Position numbers and translations under genes: made by a program. This document shows positions 31,932 to 36,959 of a stretch of DNA of 36,959 nt, piece after piece (position 1 is the stretch's first letter; every line of letters begins with the position of its first letter). The notes below the pieces were generated by a model. It was not told the DNA's origin. It saw only the letters and a list, made by a program, of their open reading frames with translations, and searched no databases. The DNA is taken from contig PMJJ01000102.1 of NCBI GenBank assembly GCA_003157385.1, positions 58,393 to 95,351 on the forward strand, read 5' to 3'. Source of the DNA: Actinomycetota bacterium. GTDB lineage: Bacteria > Actinomycetota > Geothermincolia > Fen-727 > Anoxymicrobiaceae.

Positions 31932-34361
31932 ATGGCTGACGAGTCCGGCATCAGGGGCATAACCTCGTGGCTGAAGTCGAAGGTCAAGGGGGCGGCGGTA
32001 GAAGGCGCCGTGAGGAAATTCAGCATACCGCGCAGCGCGGTGCGCAACTTCCAGTCGTTCGCCGACCTCTCCGGCTCCGCGGCGAGCAGCCTTCCCACCG
32101 AACTGCTGGCGCTGGGCGCCGACATGTGGTCGGGCTTCATGCTCACTCCCTTCGCCGAGCAGCAGATGGCGAACTGGGTGATGCCCTACTGGCTGCACAA
32201 GCAGCGGCAGCCCTCGTCGGACTCGTTCACCCCCCACGGCCACTTCTGGCTGGAGTGCAACATGACCCACCGGGACTGGACCGGCATCGGCCTCTGTGGC
32301 TTCCCGCAGGAGGCGATTGTCGACCCACGAGGTCTCATAACGCCCTGGCCTTTCGCCCCATCCATCGACGTGTGGGTCAAGGTCGGCGACGCGCTGGTCT
32401 GCCCCTCGGAGCTCGCCGAAGTCGAGCAGTCGCTGGTGGACGGCCTGCCCATCGTGCGCACGGCGTTCGACGCGCTGGGCATGGAGTGCGTGCTCACGGC
32501 GTTCGTCGCCCCGATCGAGACCATGCCGGTGGTTCTCTGCCGCGCCGAGGTTACCAACGCGCGCTGCCAGGCGATGCCCGTCTCGCTGGTGGTGTCGGTG
32601 CGCCCCTACAACCCCGAGACGATCTGCGCGATAAACGAGCTCGCCTGGGACCGCGCCACCAGGACGTTCACGGCCGATGGAAACGTCATGGCGTGCATGG
32701 GAGCGCATCCGTCCGCGGTGCTGCTCTCCGACTACAGGAGCGGCGACGTGGCGGCACAGCTCAGGGACCCGGGCCGCGAGCGCCTGCCCGAGGGCACCGC
32801 GTCGGTGAGCGAGCCGTTCGGCCTGTCCAGCGGCGCGGCGGTCTTCGACCTGGACCTCTCGGGCGGAGGCGCCGGAACGGTCTGTTTCGCGAGCCCCCTG
32901 TCGGCCAGCGTACACCCGCCCCTTCACAAGATGCTGCCGGAGCGCGAATCGGTGCGCATCGTCGAGGAGAAGCTCTCGCGGCAGAGGGACAGCTGGTCCG
33001 CGCTCGTCGGCGAGGGCATGAACGTATCGGTCCCCGACGCGCCGTTCCAGCAGGCGTTCGACGTGAACAAGGCGTTCCTGCTGCTGCTGTTCGACGGACG
33101 CTCGATCACGCCCGGGGTCTCGACCTATCACATGATGTGGTTCCGCGACGCGGCCTACCTGGTGCCGGCGCTCGAGCGCATCGGGCACACTGACAAGGCC
33201 CACGACGTCCTGGCCACCTACCCCGACCGCCAGACGCCGGACGGATACTTCCGCTCGCACTCCGGCGAGTGGGACTCAAACGGCCAGGCGATGTACACGC
33301 TGGTGCACCACCACCGCATCACCGGGGACACGTCGTTCCTCAAGGAGGTCTACCCCTCGCTGATGAAAGGCGCGCGCTGGATCGAGGCGAACAGGGTGAT
33401 GGACCTGCCCGCGGACGATCCCAGGCGGGGCCTGCTGCCGGCGGGCATCAGCGCCGAGCACTTCGGCATGGGCGACACTTACTACTGGGACGACTTCTGG
33501 GCGATCGGGGGGCTGCGCGCGGTCGCCGGCGCGGCGCGCGATCTCGGCTTCGCCGGGGACGCAGCCTACTGCGAGAGGATCGCGGGCGATATGCGCGACG
33601 CCCTGGACGCCTCGTGGTCGGCGGTCGAGGTAAGGCTGGGCCGCAAGGTCATGCCGATCGCGCCGGACCGGGACATGGACTCGGGAAGCATCGGAGTGGT
33701 GTCGGGCGTGTACCCGCTGGACGTGATCGGCGCTGACGAGGAGATCATGTCCAACACTTTGCGCGAGTTGGTCGACAAGCACTTCTACCGGGACGCCTTC
33801 TATCACGGGATACTACACTGCGGGCTCAACGCGTACCTCTCCCTGCAGGTAGCGCAGTGCTTCCTGAAGCTCCGCGACCCCTACGCGCTCACGATATTCG
33901 ACGCCCTGATGACGATGGCGACGCCGACGCTGACATTTCCCGAGGCGATAAACCCGCTCACCAGAGGCGGCGCCTACGGCGACGGACACCACGGCTGGGC
34001 GGTGTGCGAGTTCCTCAACTTCACGCGCAACGTGCTGCTGGTCGAGGAGGGCGACAAGCTGACGCTGCTCGCCGTCTCCAAGCCCGAGTGGTTCGCGCCG
34101 GGCTCCGAGATCAAGGTAAACGGCGCGCCGACTTTCTTCGGCGAGGTGTCCTACCGGGTCGAGTCAGGCGACGACTCGATCGTCTTCGAGCTTCCAGGCT
34201 CGTTCGACAGGCCGCCCTCGGCCGCAGAGATAAACGTCCCGTTCGACATCACCGCTTGCGAGATCGACGGAGCCGCGTTCAAGACCGAGCCTGGCGCAAG
34301 GTCTATCGGCGTCGCGCCGGACGCGAAGAAGGTCGTGCTGGGCATCGATAGGAGCAACTGA
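31932..34361 (+). CDS. Intracellular six-hairpin glycosidase-like protein (amylo-1,6-glucosidase/glucoamylase type fold)
   Basis: Protein of 809 residues without a signal peptide. A beta-rich N-terminal half (to about 340) precedes an (alpha/alpha)6-barrel region with motifs typical of six-hairpin glycosidases: 'STYHMMWFRDAAYLVPALER' (about 394-413), 'SHSGEWDSNGQAMYTLVHHH', 'GDTYYWDDFWAIGGLRAVAG' and 'GGAYGDGHHGWAVCEFLNF', followed by a C-terminal beta domain. The acidic residues in 'WFRDAAY' and 'GEWDSNGQ' are plausible catalytic or substrate-binding groups. Family and substrate cannot be fixed; glycogen, trehalose-like or other alpha-glucan substrates are guesses. I choose ATG 31932, which follows GGGAGGTGG, over the track's 31896. 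It is a plus-strand gene between recG and rpmB, where many Gram-positives carry asp23 and a DAK-type kinase. Confidence 0.72.
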   Translation: MADESGIRGITSWLKSKVKGAAVEGAVRKFSIPRSAVRNFQSFADLSGSAASSLPTELLALGADMWSGFMLTPFAEQQMANWVMPYWLHKQRQPSSDSFTPHGHFWLECNMTHRDWTGIGLCGFPQEAIVDPRGLITPWPFAPSIDVWVKVGDALVCPSELAEVEQSLVDGLPIVRTAFDALGMECVLTAFVAPIETMPVVLCRAEVTNARCQAMPVSLVVSVRPYNPETICAINELAWDRATRTFTADGNVMACMGAHPSAVLLSDYRSGDVAAQLRDPGRERLPEGTASVSEPFGLSSGAAVFDLDLSGGGAGTVCFASPLSASVHPPLHKMLPERESVRIVEEKLSRQRDSWSALVGEGMNVSVPDAPFQQAFDVNKAFLLLLFDGRSITPGVSTYHMMWFRDAAYLVPALERIGHTDKAHDVLATYPDRQTPDGYFRSHSGEWDSNGQAMYTLVHHHRITGDTSFLKEVYPSLMKGARWIEANRVMDLPADDPRRGLLPAGISAEHFGMGDTYYWDDFWAIGGLRAVAGAARDLGFAGDAAYCERIAGDMRDALDASWSAVEVRLGRKVMPIAPDRDMDSGSIGVVSGVYPLDVIGADEEIMSNTLRELVDKHFYRDAFYHGILHCGLNAYLSLQVAQCFLKLRDPYALTIFDALMTMATPTLTFPEAINPLTRGGAYGDGHHGWAVCEFLNFTRNVLLVEEGDKLTLLAVSKPEWFAPGSEIKVNGAPTFFGEVSYRVESGDDSIVFELPGSFDRPPSAAEINVPFDITACEIDGAAFKTEPGARSIGVAPDAKKVVLGIDRSN

Positions 34362-34374
34362 GAACGCGCTGCAT

Positions 34375-34402
34375 TTGCGTGCGGGCGGTGATGTGCTATT
34401 AT
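34375..34402 (+). promoter_or_regulatory. Predicted promoter of rpmB
   Basis: TTGCGT (34375-34380) and TATTAT (34397-34402) are spaced 16 nt apart, giving a predicted start about 24 nt before the rpmB TTG codon, with AAAGGA between. It starts about 13 nt beyond the glycosidase-like gene stop, so rpmB need not depend on that gene's transcript. Confidence 0.6.
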
Positions 34403-34432
34403 CTTTCCTCGTTGGCACCGAAAGGATATGAC

Positions 34433-34621
34433 TTGTCGAACGTGTGTGATATTTGTGGGAAGAAGCCTCAGTTCGGCTTCAACGTGAGCCATTCACATAA
34501 GAAGACCAAGAAGCGCTGGACCCCCAACGTCCACAAGATGCGCATCGTGGTCAACGGCGGACAGAGCACCGCACGCGTCTGCTCCAAGTGCCTGAAGGCG
34601 GGCAAGGTCCAGAGGGCCTAG
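34433..34621 (+). CDS. rpmB: 50S ribosomal protein L28 (bL28)
   Basis: Large-subunit protein of 62 residues: 'SNVCDICGKKPQFGFNVSHS', 'KKTKKRWTPNVHKMRI' and 'ARVCSKCLKAGKV'. Two CxxC pairs (CDIC and CSKC) show the zinc-binding C+ form. The track's start at 34379 adds 18 unrelated residues; the family N-terminus is reached at TTG 34433, preceded by AAAGGA at about 7 nt. An ATG at 34428 is out of frame. The stop codon lies in a small hairpin shared with the convergent phosphodiesterase gene. Confidence 0.96.
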   Translation: MSNVCDICGKKPQFGFNVSHSHKKTKKRWTPNVHKMRIVVNGGQSTARVCSKCLKAGKVQRA

Positions 34622-34637
34622 CCGCGCAAGCCTAGGC
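34616..34637. terminator. Small shared hairpin at convergent stops of rpmB and the phosphodiesterase gene
   Basis: GCCTAG (34616-34621) and CTAGGC (34632-34637) form a 6-bp inverted repeat with a 10-nt loop. Both stop codons (TAG on each strand) lie in the stems. It could act as a weak bidirectional terminator, but there is no clear T-run on either side. Confidence 0.3.
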
Positions 34638-35189
34638 GCCCAACTTCCCTTCGGCGAACACCGTGCCTTCCCTGAGGTCAAAAATCGTCAGTCTGCCGTC
34701 CTCGAGCACCGCGGCGGTGGGCGCCTCCCCCTCCTGCTTGGGCAGCGCTACGCTGCCGGGATTGATTATCGTAATCCCTTCCACCTGACGGATCCCGGGC
34801 AGGTGCGTGTGTCCCCTCTGGACCAGCTGCATCCCTGCCTTGCTCGCCATGGCGGCCAGCTCCTGCTCCGTGTTCTTGTGTCCGTGGGTGATTAGAATGC
34901 GCGTGCCCTCCACGCTCGCGAAGGCAAAGTCGGAGAGGATGTGGTTGTCCAGCGCCATCTGGTCGACCTCGGAGTCGCAGTTTCCGCGCGCGTGGATCAT
35001 CGGGAAGGCGACTTCGTTGAGCATCGTGGCAAGGCGCCGCGGGTCGTAAGTGTCCGTGATGGGGTTGAAGATGCCGTGATAGAGCACGTCGCCCGAGTGG
35101 CAGATGAGCTCGACGTCGCCTATGACCTCGAGTGCGCGCTCCCAGGCGGTCGGGTCGCCGTGCGTGTCGCTGACGAGGGCTATCCTCAC
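34632..35189 (-). CDS. YfcE/MJ0936-type metallophosphodiesterase
   Basis: Calcineurin-like phosphoesterase of 185 residues. The metal-binding set is complete: 'SDTHGD' (7-12), 'CHSGDVLYHG', 'ARGNCDSEV', 'ITHGHKN' and 'QRGHTHLPG', in the order expected for the YfcE/YsnB subfamily, which hydrolyse phosphodiesters with Mn2+; the natural substrate is unknown. It also has 'INPGSVALPKQEGEAPTAAV', typical of this group. The track ORF starting at 35390 carries 67 residues of thiD shadow; I choose GTG 35189, which overlaps the thiD stop as GTGA. Context with thiD/thiL does not suggest a thiamine role by itself. Confidence 0.92.
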   Translation of the reverse strand: MRIALVSDTHGDPTAWERALEVIGDVELICHSGDVLYHGIFNPITDTYDPRRLATMLNEVAFPMIHARGNCDSEVDQMALDNHILSDFAFASVEGTRILITHGHKNTEQELAAMASKAGMQLVQRGHTHLPGIRQVEGITIINPGSVALPKQEGEAPTAAVLEDGRLTIFDLREGTVFAEGKLGA

Positions 35190-36088
35190 TGAGCCTCGCC
35201 CTCCTGCTCCTCCAGCACCTGAGGCCGCAAGCCCTTCTGCAGCAGGAACGGATCGGCGCAGGCCGCTCCCCTCCCCGGGAAGACCGGCACCTCGATCGCG
35301 GCACGCGTCAGCGCGCGAGCCTCTAACACCGCGTCCTTCAGCGACATCCCCAGTGCCAGGCATGCGGCGATGCCGGCCGACAGCAGGCACCCGCTGCCGT
35401 GGACCTCGAGCCCTTCGACCCAGGGGTTGGTGAATATCTCTATCTCTTGTCCGTCGCAGAAGACGTCGGCCGCCACGTCCTCCCCGGCCTCGACCGACTT
35501 GAGCCCGGTGATGAGCGCCGAGCGCGCGCCGGCCGCCACCAGGCGCAGCGCCGCCGCTTCCGCGTCCTTGGAGTCGAAGACCGCGAAGCCGCTCAGCAGC
35601 TCGACCTCTTTGATGTTGGGGGTGACCATCGCCGCCACCGGCAGCAGGAACCGCTCCAGGGCGCTCACCGCATCCTCGTCCAGCAACCTCTGGGCGCCCG
35701 CGCTCAGCACCACCGGGTCCACCACCACGGGACCGTTGTACTTCTCCGCCAGCAGCAGGCCCAGCTCGCGCACCGAGTCGGCGCTTCCGAGCGCGCCGGT
35801 CTTGATGGCGTTCGGCATCCTGTCGGCGAATATCGCCTCGACCTGGCTCAGCAACGTCTCGGCCGGAAGGTCGAACCGGCCCAGCATGCCCGAGGTGTTC
35901 TGGTAGGTGACCGTGGACACCGCCGCCATGCCGTAGACGCCGAGCGCGTCGAAGGTCCGCACGTCGGCGATGACGCCGGCGCCCCCCGAGGGATCGAGCC
36001 CGGCGATCGACAGCGCGGTCCTCAATCCGGCCTGCGGCAGCCTGGGGGGCTGCCCGGCCTCCTCGGTGTCATCAAAGAAAGTGGTCAT
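35186..36088 (-). CDS. thiD: Hydroxymethylpyrimidine/phosphomethylpyrimidine kinase ThiD
   Basis: Phosphorylates HMP and HMP-phosphate to the pyrophosphate used for thiamine phosphate synthesis. The ribokinase-like fold motifs are present: 'SIAGLDPSGGAGVIADVRTF' (27-46), 'YGMAAVSTVTYQNT', 'IKTGALGS', 'VVVDPVVLSAGAQRLL', 'VTPNIKEVELLSG', and the anion-hole/catalytic 'EVHGSGCLLSAGIAACLALG'. The 300-residue length includes a short charged N-terminus. A GGAGG lies about 9 nt before ATG 36088, inside the thiL 3' end (17-bp overlap). No thiE is in the window. Confidence 0.93.
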   Translation of the reverse strand: MTTFFDDTEEAGQPPRLPQAGLRTALSIAGLDPSGGAGVIADVRTFDALGVYGMAAVSTVTYQNTSGMLGRFDLPAETLLSQVEAIFADRMPNAIKTGALGSADSVRELGLLLAEKYNGPVVVDPVVLSAGAQRLLDEDAVSALERFLLPVAAMVTPNIKEVELLSGFAVFDSKDAEAAALRLVAAGARSALITGLKSVEAGEDVAADVFCDGQEIEIFTNPWVEGLEVHGSGCLLSAGIAACLALGMSLKDAVLEARALTRAAIEVPVFPGRGAACADPFLLQKGLRPQVLEEQEGEAQ

Positions 36089-36959
36089 ATCCGAGCCCCT
36101 CCATCTCTGTCACCTGTCCATCATCGGAGACGAGCCGCATGCCCGGGGCCGGGCCTGTGACCGTGCCCAGCAGCGAGCAGGGAACTCCCAGCGCCGCCAG
36201 CGCGCCGGCGATCTCCTCGAACCCGTCTGGGGCCGCGGTGAACACCAGCTCGTAGTCCTCGCCGCCGGAAAGGGCCCACGTCATGGGATCCAGGAGGGCC
36301 TCGGCGGCAAGCTCGCGGAGGGCGTGGCTCACCGGTACATTCTCCGCCTGCACCTCGCACCCCGTTTTGCTTGCGCGGCAGATGTTGGCGAGGTCGCGGG
36401 CGAGGCCGTCGCTCACATCAGCCATCGCGTGCACCCTCGCCGAGGCCAGCGCGGCGCCCGCCGACACCCGAGGCCTGGGCCGCAGGTGAGCCTCGACCAG
36501 GCCGGGGTAGGTCGCGCGAAGGCCGTCGCTGCGCGATTTCAGCACGTACAGGCCGCCCGCCGAATCGCCCAGCGTGCCGGTCACCCCGATGACGTCTCCC
36601 TCCCGCGCTCCCGATCTCAGTATCGACCCGGTCGGGTTGGGCGTGCCCGCCACAGTGACCGTCAGCGACAGGCCAGCCTTGGAAGCGCAGACGTCGCCGC
36701 CCACTATCGGGCAGTGGCACTCGTCTGACACCTCGATCGCCCCGCGCACCAGGCTTCGCAGCTCCGGCTCCGTCGGAGGCTCGCCGAAAGCCGCCGATAT
36801 GAGCGAGCATGAAGGCTCTCCGCCCATCGCCGCGACGTCGCTGATGCTGGTCGCGACCGCCTTCCAGCCGACGTCGGCCAGGTCGTAGGCGTCGAGGGTG
36901 AAGTGGACGCCCTCGTGGACGGCGTCGACCGTGAGGATGATGCTGTTGGTGGTGAAGTC
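36072..36959 (-). CDS. thiL: Thiamine-monophosphate kinase ThiL (5' end cut by window edge)
   Basis: Phosphorylates thiamine phosphate to thiamine diphosphate with ATP. The track begins at ATG 36827, but the same frame is open to the window edge and reads 'TVDAVHEGVHFTLDAYDLAD' and 'VGWKAVATSISDVAAMGGEP', the conserved N-terminal region with metal- and nucleotide-binding acids, so the true start lies outside. Further motifs are 'IVGGDVCASKAGLSLTVTVA', 'GVTGTLGDSAGGL', 'ADVSDGLARDLANI' and 'SGGEDYELVFTA'. The AIRS-like fold is complete at the C-terminus. It is coupled to thiD by overlap. Any TPP riboswitch would lie beyond the window. Confidence 0.94.
   Translation of the reverse strand, partial: DFTTNSIILTVDAVHEGVHFTLDAYDLADVGWKAVATSISDVAAMGGEPSCSLISAAFGEPPTEPELRSLVRGAIEVSDECHCPIVGGDVCASKAGLSLTVTVAGTPNPTGSILRSGAREGDVIGVTGTLGDSAGGLYVLKSRSDGLRATYPGLVEAHLRPRPRVSAGAALASARVHAMADVSDGLARDLANICRASKTGCEVQAENVPVSHALRELAAEALLDPMTWALSGGEDYELVFTAAPDGFEEIAGALAALGVPCSLLGTVTGPAPGMRLVSDDGQVTEMEGLGYDHFL

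Noticed and set aside
31914-33260. 448-residue minus-strand ORF
   Set aside because: Antisense to the glycosidase-like gene, which has a good ribosome site and coherent motifs.
36072-36827. ThiL starting at ATG 36827
   Set aside because: The frame continues to the window edge with conserved ThiL residues, so that ATG is internal.

Overview
The window is a GC-rich, gene-dense bacterial chromosome segment, coded almost entirely on the minus strand and dominated by conserved information-processing genes. Gene order and content point to the Actinomycetota, probably an uncultured or deep-branching class rather than a classic Streptomyces or Mycobacterium relative. Clues are a WhiG/FliA sigma factor beside xerC, a SepIVA-like protein beside coaD and a DUF177 protein, DUF5719-like secreted repeats, and an ADP-forming acyl-CoA synthetase paired with a DRTGG protein. 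The lineage is inferred from content only; no search was run.

Layout, left to right. 1-1866: 3'-truncated whiG-type sigma factor and xerC. 2055-3227: a scarred zone with a plus-strand M20-peptidase relic and a minus-strand relic in which the front of comM is joined out of frame to the back of dprA. 3254-9187: a GT-C-like membrane protein and a 1352-residue secreted repeat protein, sitting between yraN and comM, which are neighbours in many genomes. 9281-11694: rplS-lepB-rnhB-yraN. 11810-13560: rpsP-khpA-rimM-trmD. 13599-14933: ffh. 15186-17241: accessory interval with a DUF5679 zinc-ribbon protein, a divergent LUD-domain gene and an unassigned TIM-barrel-like protein, then a long foldback sequence. 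17518-23916: rnc, a ROK kinase, smc and ftsY. 23962-27951: DUF177, rpmF, and the acyl-CoA synthetase/DRTGG pair. 28046-31823: recG-rsmD-coaD-sepIVA, closed by a strong terminator. 31932-34621: a plus-strand island with an intracellular six-hairpin glycosidase-like gene and rpmB. 34632-36959: thiL (5' end outside the window), thiD and a YfcE-like phosphodiesterase.

Most minus-strand genes sit in tight operons with 1-52 bp overlaps, several of them TTGA or GTGA stop/start overlaps. TTG start codons are unusually common. The core order (rpmF, rnc, smc, ftsY, ffh, rpsP, khpA, rimM, trmD, rplS, rnhB) matches the widely conserved Gram-positive ribosome/SRP/chromosome cluster, interrupted by lineage-specific insertions. 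The genes serve ribosome building (rpmB, rpmF, rpsP, rplS, rimM, trmD, rsmD, rnc), membrane targeting and export (ffh, ftsY, lepB), chromosome maintenance (smc, xerC, recG, rnhB), coenzyme synthesis (coaD, thiD, thiL) and energy/carbon metabolism (ADP-forming synthetase, ROK kinase, glycosidase).

The most notable observations are the paired gene relics that remove competence genes comM and dprA, the secreted protein with 14 propeller-like repeats, the acyl-CoA synthetase/DRTGG pair inside the ribosomal cluster, and a foldback element downstream of ftsY. I found no CRISPR array, tRNA, rRNA or intact transposase.
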